13,675 bases of DNA from DALYLB01 sp046154695 (lineage in GTDB: Bacteria; Acidobacteriota; Blastocatellia; RBC074). This document shows positions 1 through 6,938 of this stretch, one piece after another. The stretch lies in the NCBI GenBank assembly GCA_046154695.1, contig JBJXFI010000373.1, positions 1 through 13,675 on the forward strand, given 5' to 3'. Every line of letters begins with the position of its first letter. Position 1 is the first letter of the stretch. The notes beneath the pieces are model-generated. The model ran no database searches, was not told the DNA's origin, and was given only the letters and a program-made list of their open reading frames with translations. The position numbers were made by a program, and so were the translations under genes.

Positions 1-16
1 TGACGCGTGATTGCAT
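1..16 (-). CDS. Possible 5' end of a gene running off the left edge
   Basis: On the minus strand an ATG at 16-14 is preceded by a good ribosome-binding site (GAAGGA at about 30-25) with an A-rich spacer of 8 nt. Only five codons (M Q S R V) lie inside the window, so nothing can be said about the product. An in-frame ATG at 34-32 also exists but has no Shine-Dalgarno sequence. The call rests only on the start signal and on the fact that upstream DNA (17-241) is non-coding and locally AT-rich, as a promoter region would be. It could be a chance match. Confidence 0.3.
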
Positions 17-40
17 TTTTTTATCCTTCACCATAGAGAG

Positions 41-76
41 AAGAGAAAAACGGAACAAACGGAAATAACGGAAAAA
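41..76. repeat. Short 9-nt tandem repeat
   Basis: Three consecutive 9-mers share the core ACGGAA: ACGGAACAA (50-58), ACGGAAATA (59-67) and ACGGAAAAA (68-76). Degenerate units flank them at 41-49 and 77-85. The tract is far more AT-rich than its surroundings. On the minus strand it reads as T-rich TTCCGT units and lies 34 to 60 nt upstream of the possible start codon at 16. It could be a regulator-binding array, a slippage tract or a remnant of an intergenic repeat; the sequence does not decide. Confidence 0.6.
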
Positions 77-241
77 ATAGAATCAACCAATGCATTCATT
101 TGCCGCCATCCAGGTGAAACCTTGGCGGGCGACCGACATTCGCGCGTTTCCGTGCGAGTCCCTGGCCATTTCGTCCTCCCATCGTTCCGGTTGCGGCCAC
201 AGCGCATCAGCGACGCGCCTGTGCAATTTTATCGTGCCTGG

Positions 242-693
242 TTATTCGTGGCGAAGCGCGGCCAGCGGGTCAACCCTCGCCGCCCGGCGCGCCGGAATCC
301 AGCAGGCCAGCCACACAACGCCGACCATCAGAGTTGCCACGCCCGCGAATGTCGCCGGATCGGTCGCGCTGATTTCGAAAAGCAGACTGGTCATTAATCG
401 CGTCAGCGCCAACGCGCCGGCCAGACCGATCAGCCCGCCCATCAGCGCCAGCCGCATGCCTTGTCGAATGACCATCCGGCGCACATCGCCGTGGCGCGCG
501 CCGAGCGCCATCCGGATGCCGATTTCGCGTGTGCGCTGGCTGACGGTGCAGGACATCACACCGTAAATCCCGACCGCTGCCAACAGCAGCGCCAACACCG
601 CGAATCCGCCCACTAACAGCAGGTTGAAGCGGCGCGGCGCAACCGAACTGGCAATCAGGTCTTCCATCGTGCGAATGCCGGCGAGCGGCTGCG
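242..693 (-). pseudogene. C-terminal remnant of a MacB/FtsX-type ABC transporter permease
   Basis: About 150 residues match the C-terminal end of large MacB-like permeases: an RTMEDL lead-in, then SQRTREIGIRMALGA, and the terminal ARRA.RVDPLAAL ending. Three hydrophobic segments correspond to the last three helices of an FtsX domain. Intact members are about 800 residues, with a periplasmic MacB_PCD domain and usually a second FtsX domain; none of that is present. Family-like sequence can be followed upstream of the first ATG (667) to about 691, then it breaks off. The same frame meets a TGA at 754-752. I see no ribosome-binding site that would justify a start at 667, and no neighbouring ATPase gene. 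A truncated, non-functional remnant is the simplest reading. A short expressed fragment is possible but unlikely. Confidence 0.75.
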
Positions 694-786
694 CGCCTCG
701 ATCAGCACCGCCCGGCCCGCTTTCAACACTTCGTATTCGGGCCGCCTGTGGTCAATGCGCCGGGGAGCGAGATCGCCGGCCGCCTC

Positions 787-815
787 TTGCTTCCCTCGGC
801 GGGATTATGGATTAT
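787..815 (+). promoter_or_regulatory. Weak promoter candidate for the hydrolase-permease operon
   Basis: TTGCTT (787-792) and GATTAT (810-815) are separated by 17 nt and lie 55 nt before the start codon at 871. They match the sigma-70 consensus at 3/6 and 4/6 positions. The spacing and location are reasonable, but the match is weak and chance occurrence is likely. Confidence 0.22.
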
Positions 816-870
816 CAGCGCGCATTTCGGGCAGGACGAATCACGAGACTCATCAACAAAGGGAATGCGC

Positions 871-2088
871 ATGGCAACCATCACCTCTTTTGACGGCGGC
901 GAGTTCGACGCCTATCTGGCGCTGCCGGCGAGTAAATCGGGGCCGGGGATCGTTCTATTGCAGGAGATCTTCGGCGTGAATCGCGATATGCGTTCGATTG
1001 CCGACTGGTATGCGCGGCGGGGCTTTGTCGTTTTGTGCCCCGACCTGTTCTGGCGGCAGGAGCGCGGCGTTCAGTTGACGGACCAGACCGAGGCCGAATG
1101 GCAGCGGGCGTTTGCGTTGTACAAGGGGCTTGACGAGGCGAAGGCGGTGGAGGACGCCGGCGCGGCGCTGGCGTTTTTGCGCGGGCATCCGGCCTGCGGC
1201 GGCAAGGTCGGCGCGGTCGGGTTCTGTCTTGGCGGGAAGCTGGCCTACCTGCTGGCGGTGCGCTTCGCGCCGGATTGCAGCGCCGGTTATTACGGGGTCG
1301 GCATCGAAAACGCGCTGGAGGAGGCGGCGAACCTGAGCGGCCGCCTGATGCTGCACATCGCGCGGCAGGATCAGTACTGCCCGCCCGAGGCGCAGGCCCA
1401 AATCCATGCCGCCCTCGACGGGAACGCGCGGATCGCGCTGCACGATTACGCGGGGCAGGATCACGCGTTCGCCCGTGTGGGCGGAGCCCACTTCAACGCC
1501 GAGGCGGCGGAGCTGGCCAATCTGCGAACCCTCGAATTCTTCACGCGTCATCTGAGCGGCGGGGCTTCCGCGGCCGATCTGTCTGCGCTTTGGGATGAGC
1601 ACGTCAAATACGAGTTCGTGACGCGCGACACGGAAGAGACGCTGAAGACGATGGCCGGGGATGCGTATGTGAATCATATCCCGGTGCTGACCGGAGGAGC
1701 CGGGCACGACGAGCTGCGGGCCTTCTATTCGCGGCGATTCATTCCGCAGATGCCGCCGGATACGTCGATGACGCCGATTTCGCGGACGATCGGCGCGGAT
1801 CGCGTGGTGGATGAGATGGTGTTCGAGTTCACGCACACGATCGGCATGGACTGGATGCTGCCGGGCGTCGCGCCCACGGGGCGGCGCGTCAGGGTTCCGC
1901 TGGTCGTGATCGTCCACTTCCGCGAGGGGAAGCTGGCCCATGAACACATCTACTGGGATCAGGCGTCGGTTCTTGCGCAGATCGGTCTGATCGATGCGTC
2001 GCGGCTCCCCGTGGCCGGGGTGGAAAGCGCGGAGAAGGTGCTCGATCCGAGCCTGCCCGCCAACCGGCTGATGGAGCGAACACGATGA
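871..2088 (+). CDS. Dienelactone hydrolase fused to a SnoaL/NTF2-like domain
   Basis: Protein of 405 residues in two parts. Residues 1 to about 230 form an alpha/beta-hydrolase of the dienelactone hydrolase (carboxymethylenebutenolidase) family. The nucleophile is Cys119 in GFCLGG, with Asp167 (ARQDQY) and His198 (GQDHAF) completing the triad. Glu32 (QEIFG) is the family's helper glutamate. Residues from about 240 form a SnoaL/NTF2-like fold (YVNH, HFREGKLAHEHIYWDQASV), a fusion known in this family. The enzyme should be cytosolic and open a lactone or hydrolyse a related ester; the true substrate is unknown. The start at 871 is chosen because AAAGGGA sits 7 nt upstream. An ATG at 865 is too close to that site, and longer in-frame extensions to 748 lack family similarity. 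The gene overlaps the next by ATGA, so the permease may be cotranslated. Confidence 0.92.
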   Translation: MATITSFDGGEFDAYLALPASKSGPGIVLLQEIFGVNRDMRSIADWYARRGFVVLCPDLFWRQERGVQLTDQTEAEWQRAFALYKGLDEAKAVEDAGAALAFLRGHPACGGKVGAVGFCLGGKLAYLLAVRFAPDCSAGYYGVGIENALEEAANLSGRLMLHIARQDQYCPPEAQAQIHAALDGNARIALHDYAGQDHAFARVGGAHFNAEAAELANLRTLEFFTRHLSGGASAADLSALWDEHVKYEFVTRDTEETLKTMAGDAYVNHIPVLTGGAGHDELRAFYSRRFIPQMPPDTSMTPISRTIGADRVVDEMVFEFTHTIGMDWMLPGVAPTGRRVRVPLVVIVHFREGKLAHEHIYWDQASVLAQIGLIDASRLPVAGVESAEKVLDPSLPANRLMERTR

Positions 2089-3536
2089 GTGATGTGGAAA
2101 GAGGCGCGGCGCGAATCGCAGGCCGTTTGCGGCGGGACCTGGGGACGCTGGAATCATACGCGGCCCTGATCGGGATTCTGATCGGCGCGGGGATCTTCAC
2201 GGTGACGAGCCAGGCATGGCGGCTGACGGGGCCGAGCGTGCTTCTCGGGTATGTTGTTCTCTTTCCGGTGATCCTGGCGACCTCGGCGCCGTATGCCGCG
2301 TTCCTTTCGACGCCGCTCGGACGCGAGCCGGGCGGCGAATACACGCACATCACGCGGACGTTGAAGGGGAGCGTGAACGGATATCGCCTGGCGTTCGTCG
2401 GCGCGTGGCTCAAGACGATCTCGTATATCGGCGCGATGGCTTTTCTGGCCAATTCGCTTGCGGACTACCTGCTCGCGGCGGCCGGCGGCCGCCTCGATTC
2501 CGAGCGATACCGGCTGCCGCTTGCGCTCGCAGGCCTTCTCTTTTTCTATTTCGTGCACGTGGTCGGCGTGCGGTGGTTCGGGCGATTGCAGGTGGCAATG
2601 TGCGCGCTGCTGGGCGTTTCGCTGGTTGTGCTGATCGTGCCGGGGTTGTTTGCGATTCATCCGGCGAACTACCGCCCGTTTATCGCGCGCGGAATGGAAG
2701 GCTTTTTGGCGAGTCTGGCGCCGATCTTCTTCTCCTATGCGGGCTTCGAATCGCTGGCGCAGACGGCGGGTGAGGTGAAAGACAGCACGCGGCGGCTGCC
2801 GATCGTCTTTCTCAAGGGCATCAGTCTGACGGCGCTCATCTTCCTGCTGATCTCGGCTGTCGCGTTCGGCGTGCTGCCCGGGGCGCAACTGGGAGCAAGC
2901 AGCGCGCCGATGGCCGAAGTCGCGGCGGTCTATCTGCCTGTGGGCGCCGCGTGGTTCGTCACCTTCGGAGCGATCATGGCTCTCGCGACATCGATGAACT
3001 CGACGATGCTGGTTCCCTCCCGCCTCGGAATCATTCTGGCGCGCGACGGACTGGCGCCGGGTTGGATCGGGGCGATTCATCCGCGCACGGGGACGCCGGT
3101 ATGGGGGCTGACGCTCACATTGGCGGCGGCGGCGGCGCTGCTCATCAGCCACCAGATCTCACTGGCGCTCAACGTCGCCGTCTTCGCGCTGGTGATCCTC
3201 TACTTTCTGCACAGCCTGATATATCTGTTGCTTGCGCGCTGGAATCCGCCGCTTCACGATTCGATCACGATCGCCATTCCGCTGCGGCTTCAGCGCGGAG
3301 CGGCCTGGATCTCACTGATCGCGATGGGGGGATTGATTGCCGTGCAGGTCTCGCAGGATGCGCAAACCCTGCTCCGCCTGAGCCTGCGGCAGCGGATTGC
3401 CGGCAACGCGCTGACGAGCGTCGAGTTGGTGCTGGTCTGGGGCGCCGTCGGGCTTGCGCTTTACGCGATCGGAAAACGCTGCGGACAACCCGCGCCGGAC
3501 AATGAAACGATGATCCTCGATCAGCAACTTCCTTGA
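2085..3536 (+). CDS. APC-superfamily amino-acid-type permease
   Basis: Protein of 483 residues, almost wholly hydrophobic, with about 12 predicted membrane helices (for example 26-45, 49-75, 102-135, 145-190, 206-230, 241-265, 283-312, 340-358, 363-388, 405-423, 445-468). Helix 1 has the GILIGAGIF pattern that marks the unwound, substrate-binding helix of APC transporters. The family carries amino acids or related amines across the inner membrane, usually driven by H+ or by exchange; the substrate cannot be told here. The start overlaps the stop of the hydrolase gene by ATGA, with GGAG (2073-2076) 8 nt upstream, so the two genes form one transcription unit. No terminator hairpin is visible after the stop; the next 223 nt appear non-coding. 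Confidence 0.92.
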   Translation: MSDVERGAARIAGRLRRDLGTLESYAALIGILIGAGIFTVTSQAWRLTGPSVLLGYVVLFPVILATSAPYAAFLSTPLGREPGGEYTHITRTLKGSVNGYRLAFVGAWLKTISYIGAMAFLANSLADYLLAAAGGRLDSERYRLPLALAGLLFFYFVHVVGVRWFGRLQVAMCALLGVSLVVLIVPGLFAIHPANYRPFIARGMEGFLASLAPIFFSYAGFESLAQTAGEVKDSTRRLPIVFLKGISLTALIFLLISAVAFGVLPGAQLGASSAPMAEVAAVYLPVGAAWFVTFGAIMALATSMNSTMLVPSRLGIILARDGLAPGWIGAIHPRTGTPVWGLTLTLAAAAALLISHQISLALNVAVFALVILYFLHSLIYLLLARWNPPLHDSITIAIPLRLQRGAAWISLIAMGGLIAVQVSQDAQTLLRLSLRQRIAGNALTSVELVLVWGAVGLALYAIGKRCGQPAPDNETMILDQQLP

Positions 3537-3759
3537 ATCTCATCCGGCACATGACACGTTCCGATCTCAACCGCCAGCCGCGCGCCGCCGATTGGCGCGG
3601 CGGATCGGTTATGATCGGCGTCGAGCATGCGCCGCGGATCGTCGCCCGCCTGGCCGAGCGAAAGGTCTTTGTCGGTTTGGGCGGGCGATCAGCCTCGAAA
3701 AACGGGCGGCTTCCCGCGGATTCGCGGAGGCCTGCCCCGGAGCCCTTGGAGACGACGAC

Positions 3760-4578
3760 ATGAAAAAACTCGGTATTGTTTGGATCGCTTTGTTTCTCAT
3801 CGCCGGGCTTGCGCGGGCGCAGGACCGCATCGAGGAATGGAGGGGCAAAACCATCATGGTCTTCACGCCGCACCCGGATGACGACCTGTTCGGATGCGGC
3901 GGGACGCTGTCGCTGCTGGCCGGAAACGGCAACAAAATCATCATCGTACTGTACACAAACGACAATAAGGGGTCGTTCGATCTTGAGATGACCAGCGAGC
4001 GCCTGGCGCGCATTCGCAAGGCGGAGGAAGAGGCCGCGATGGGCGTGCTTGGCATTCCCAAAGAGAACCTGCACTGGATGGGATACGACGACGGCGAACT
4101 GGAATATGCCGAGCCGAAGGCTCTCTGCGGGCAGGCGGCCAAACTGATCCGCCGGCACCGTCCCGATGTCGTGTTCAGCATCGATCCCGGCGAGTGGTAC
4201 GATCGCTGGCACAAAACCGATCACCGGATGGCGGCGTTCAACACCGCCGACGCCATCCGCGCGGCGGAGTTTCATCTCTACTACCCCGAACACTTGCTGG
4301 TGGATGGATTGAAGCCCTTCAAGGTTCCGCTGATGATGTTCTATTACGCCGCCTCCGAAGCGAACTACTGGGTGGACATCAGCGGGGTCCTCGATCGAAA
4401 AATCAAAGCAGTCGGCAAGCATGTCAGCCAGTTCGAGCCCTCGATCAGCAAATATCGCGCGGACTGGGATCCGAAAGATCTCGCGAGGCTGGAAGAGTAC
4501 CTCAAGAGCCGCGCGACGAGGAAAGACGGGAAATATGTGGAGGCGTTTCGCCGCGCGACCGGCTTCAACAGCCAGTAG
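3760..4578 (+). CDS. Secreted PIG-L/LmbE-family N-acetyl-sugar deacetylase
   Basis: Protein of 272 residues. Residues 1-20 are a classic signal peptide (KK, hydrophobic core, ARA before Gln21), so the enzyme is probably exported. The PIG-L/LmbE zinc site is present: PHPDDD with His38, Asp40 and Asp41, and a distal DH in HKTDH (His151, Asp154, His155). In characterised relatives such as MshB, the equivalent histidines and second aspartate hold Zn2+ and the first aspartate is the base for removing an N-acetyl group from a glucosamine derivative. Here the usual HPDDE reads HPDDD, a conservative change. The ATG at 3760 is chosen because GGAG (3748-3751) sits 8 nt upstream and the signal peptide begins there. 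The upstream in-frame extension to 3592 is low-complexity, Arg-rich and not family-like. The gene is apparently monocistronic. The substrate is unknown. Confidence 0.92.
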   Translation: MKKLGIVWIALFLIAGLARAQDRIEEWRGKTIMVFTPHPDDDLFGCGGTLSLLAGNGNKIIIVLYTNDNKGSFDLEMTSERLARIRKAEEEAAMGVLGIPKENLHWMGYDDGELEYAEPKALCGQAAKLIRRHRPDVVFSIDPGEWYDRWHKTDHRMAAFNTADAIRAAEFHLYYPEHLLVDGLKPFKVPLMMFYYAASEANYWVDISGVLDRKIKAVGKHVSQFEPSISKYRADWDPKDLARLEEYLKSRATRKDGKYVEAFRRATGFNSQ

Positions 4579-4945
4579 GACCGCGCGGGACGGGGCTTTT
4601 CGCAAAAAAGGAGCGTGTGGAAAAACAGAAGTGCGCGAAAACCGCGGCTCCGCCACACGCGGGCTCTCTTGTGGCTGAGGAGGAATCGGCAAGAGATGCG
4701 CCGCGCGTGGCCGTCGAGTCGTCGGTTTGGCTGAGGACGCCTGCTGAACCGGGTTGATGTCCACGGAATCCCATCCCGCCTTCTCCCACTCGTGACCTTC
4801 ATTCCCTCATGGCTGCGTGGACGATCGAAGAAACATCCTGTTCTTCTTCTTTCATTCTGTTATGGGAATAGGGAGCGAAAGATTTCAGGAAAATTTTTAA
4901 AGGGATTGAATTCTGATCCGGCGGCCGGAAGAGAGGCGGCGAATC
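4579..4945. other. Non-coding gap of 367 nt before aacS
   Basis: No convincing coding region is visible on either strand. The first half is GC-rich and contains a widely spaced 7-nt inverted repeat (CGTGTGG near 4614, CCACACG near 4652). The second half (about 4830-4920) turns T- and A-rich with a run AAAATTTTTAAA, which would suit a promoter for aacS. I could not place a convincing -35/-10 pair. No U-tract terminator for the upstream deacetylase is visible. Confidence 0.6.
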
Positions 4946-6916
4946 GTGGCGAATACCCTGCACCCTGTCTGGTCCCCATCTCCCGCGCGCATCGGGGCGG
5001 CGCGGCTATCCGCGTTTCAACAATTCCTTCGCGAGCGTCACGGGCAGCGGTTTGAAGATTACAACGGGCTGCACCGCTGGTCGATCACCGCGCCGGAGCT
5101 GTTTTGGCGGGCGGTCTGGGATTTTTGCGGCGTCGTGGGCGATCCGGGAGGGACGGTGCTGGAGCATGGCGAACGGATGCCGGGCGCGATCTGGTTCCCG
5201 GAGGGGCGGTTGAATTTCGCGGAGAACCTGTTGCGCATGCGGGACGATTCGGATGCGCTGGTTTTTTGCGGCGAGGGCAGGGTGGAGCGGCGGCTCTCCC
5301 ACGCCGAGCTTCACCGGGAGGCCGCGCGGTTTGCCGCGGCGTTGCGCGGCGCCGGGATCTCCGCGGGCGATCGCGTAGCCGCATGGCTGCCGAATATGCC
5401 GGAGACGATCGTCGCCATGCTCGGAACGACCGCCATTGGGGCGGTCTTCTCTTCGTGCTCGCCCGATTTCGGCGTGCGGGGCGTGCTCGATCGTTTCGGT
5501 CAGATCGCGCCAAAGGTCCTGGTGGCGGCCGACGGATACTTTTACAACGAGAAGTGGCTCGACACGCGGGATAAACTCCGCGACATCGTGAAGCAACTGC
5601 CCTCCCTCGAACGGGTCGTTGTCGTTCCATACGCCGAGGCGCCCATCGATTCGACGGGTTTGTTGAACGCGCAGGCATGGGATGAGTGGCTCTCGCCCTT
5701 TTCGGAAGCCGATGCGCCGGAGTTCGCGCCCCTGCCGTTCAACCATCCGTTGTACGTGATGTATTCCTCGGGAACGACGGGGGCGCCGAAATGCATCGTC
5801 CATGGCGCGGGCGGGACGCTGCTGCAGCATCTGAAAGAGCATCAACTGCACGTGGACATTCATCCGGCCGACCGGCTCTTCTATTTCACGACGTGCGGCT
5901 GGATGATGTGGAACTGGCTGGCGTCGGGGCTGGCGTCGGGGGCGGCGCTGCTGTTGTATGACGGCTCTCCGTTTGCGGGAGGCGGGCGAACGCTCTTCGA
6001 TTTTCTGGAGCGGGAGCGGGTCACGCATTTCGGCACATCGGCGAAATTCATCGACGCGCTCGGCAAGAGCGAGCTGCGCCCGCGGGAGGAATACCGGCTC
6101 GACGCGCTGCGAACCGTGCTCTCGACGGGCAGTCCCCTGGCCCCCGAGGGGTTCGATTTCGTGTATGCGCACATCAAACCGGAGGTCAGTCTGGCCTCGA
6201 TTTCAGGCGGCACCGACATCCTTTCATGTTTTGTGCTGGGCAACCCGATCCTGCCGGTCCATCGCGGCGAGATTCAATGCCTGGGGCTCGGGATGGCGGT
6301 CGACGTGTTCGATGAGGCGGGCAATCCGCTGCGCGGGGCGAAGGGGGAACTGGTCTGCACGAAACCCTTTCCGTCGATGCCGCTCGGTTTCTGGAATGAC
6401 GACGGGGGCGAAAAATACCACGCGGCCTATTTTGCGCGCTACCCGGGGATCTGGGCGCATGGCGATTATGCCGAAATCACGGAGCACGAGGGCCACCGTG
6501 GAATGATCATTTATGGGCGTTCCGACGCGACGCTCAATCCCGGCGGCGTCCGCATCGGCACCGCGGAAATTTACCGGGAGGTCGAGCAACTGCCCGAGAT
6601 TCTCGAATCGATCGTGATCGGGCAGGACTGGCAGGGCGACGTCCGCGTCATCCTCTTCGTGCGGCTGAAGGAAGGCGTCGCGCTCGATGACGCCCTGATC
6701 GCGGGGATCAAACAGGCGATTCGCGCGAACGCCACTCCCCGCCACGTCCCCGCGAAGATCATCGCGGTGGCCGACATACCGCGCACCAAATCGGGAAAGA
6801 TCACCGAACTCGCCGTGCGCGACATCGTGCACGGCCGCCCGGTGAAGAATCAGGAAGCCCTCGCCAATCCCGAAGCGCTGAATCTCTTCGCGAATCTGCC
6901 GGAATTGCGGGATTGA
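4946..6916 (+). CDS. aacS: Acetoacetate-CoA ligase (acetoacetyl-CoA synthetase)
   Basis: Protein of 656 residues, the usual length for this family, which makes acetoacetyl-CoA from acetoacetate, CoA and ATP in the cytosol. It is an ANL-superfamily adenylating enzyme. The N-terminal ACS-type cap (LNFAENLL) is followed by the phosphate loop YSSGTTGAPK (273-282), the TTCGWMMWNW motif, SGGTDILSCF, the hinge region YGRSDATLNPGGVRIGTAE, and the C-terminal catalytic lysine Lys618 in RTKSGKITE. The conserved tail with KNQEALANPEAL separates it from acetyl-CoA synthetase. The start is a GTG at 4946, with GGAAGAGAGG ending 9 nt upstream; the N-terminus WSPSPARI fits the family. It allows use of acetoacetate as a carbon source or for lipid or polyhydroxybutyrate synthesis. 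No ketone-body or PHB genes are adjacent. The next gene converges and ends 22 nt away. Confidence 0.96.
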   Translation: MANTLHPVWSPSPARIGAARLSAFQQFLRERHGQRFEDYNGLHRWSITAPELFWRAVWDFCGVVGDPGGTVLEHGERMPGAIWFPEGRLNFAENLLRMRDDSDALVFCGEGRVERRLSHAELHREAARFAAALRGAGISAGDRVAAWLPNMPETIVAMLGTTAIGAVFSSCSPDFGVRGVLDRFGQIAPKVLVAADGYFYNEKWLDTRDKLRDIVKQLPSLERVVVVPYAEAPIDSTGLLNAQAWDEWLSPFSEADAPEFAPLPFNHPLYVMYSSGTTGAPKCIVHGAGGTLLQHLKEHQLHVDIHPADRLFYFTTCGWMMWNWLASGLASGAALLLYDGSPFAGGGRTLFDFLERERVTHFGTSAKFIDALGKSELRPREEYRLDALRTVLSTGSPLAPEGFDFVYAHIKPEVSLASISGGTDILSCFVLGNPILPVHRGEIQCLGLGMAVDVFDEAGNPLRGAKGELVCTKPFPSMPLGFWNDDGGEKYHAAYFARYPGIWAHGDYAEITEHEGHRGMIIYGRSDATLNPGGVRIGTAEIYREVEQLPEILESIVIGQDWQGDVRVILFVRLKEGVALDDALIAGIKQAIRANATPRHVPAKIIAVADIPRTKSGKITELAVRDIVHGRPVKNQEALANPEALNLFANLPELRD

Positions 6917-6938
6917 ACGCCCAACGCCCATGGCTTAT

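Noticed and set aside
955..2157. Long minus-strand open frame (about 400 codons) opposite the hydrolase gene
   Set aside because: Composition is Arg/His/Pro-rich with no recognisable motifs, and it is antisense to a gene with intact catalytic motifs. It is a GC-rich shadow frame.
3533..3763. Small plus-strand open frame between permease and deacetylase
   Set aside because: It has no recognisable domain, overlaps the deacetylase start and is made of low-complexity charged sequence. The 3537-3759 gap is treated as non-coding.
3265..4764. Minus-strand open frame of about 500 codons across the permease end and the PIG-L gene
   Set aside because: It lies opposite two well-supported genes and the gaps beside them, is low-complexity in parts, and shows no family signature or ribosome-binding site.
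5006..6172. Minus-strand open frame of about 390 codons opposite aacS
   Set aside because: It is antisense to a complete, motif-verified acetoacetate-CoA ligase and is Arg/Pro-rich throughout.
6917..6938. Bidirectional terminator between the convergent aacS and ABC transporter genes
   Set aside because: The 22-nt gap and adjoining bases show no stable stem followed by a T-tract on either strand.
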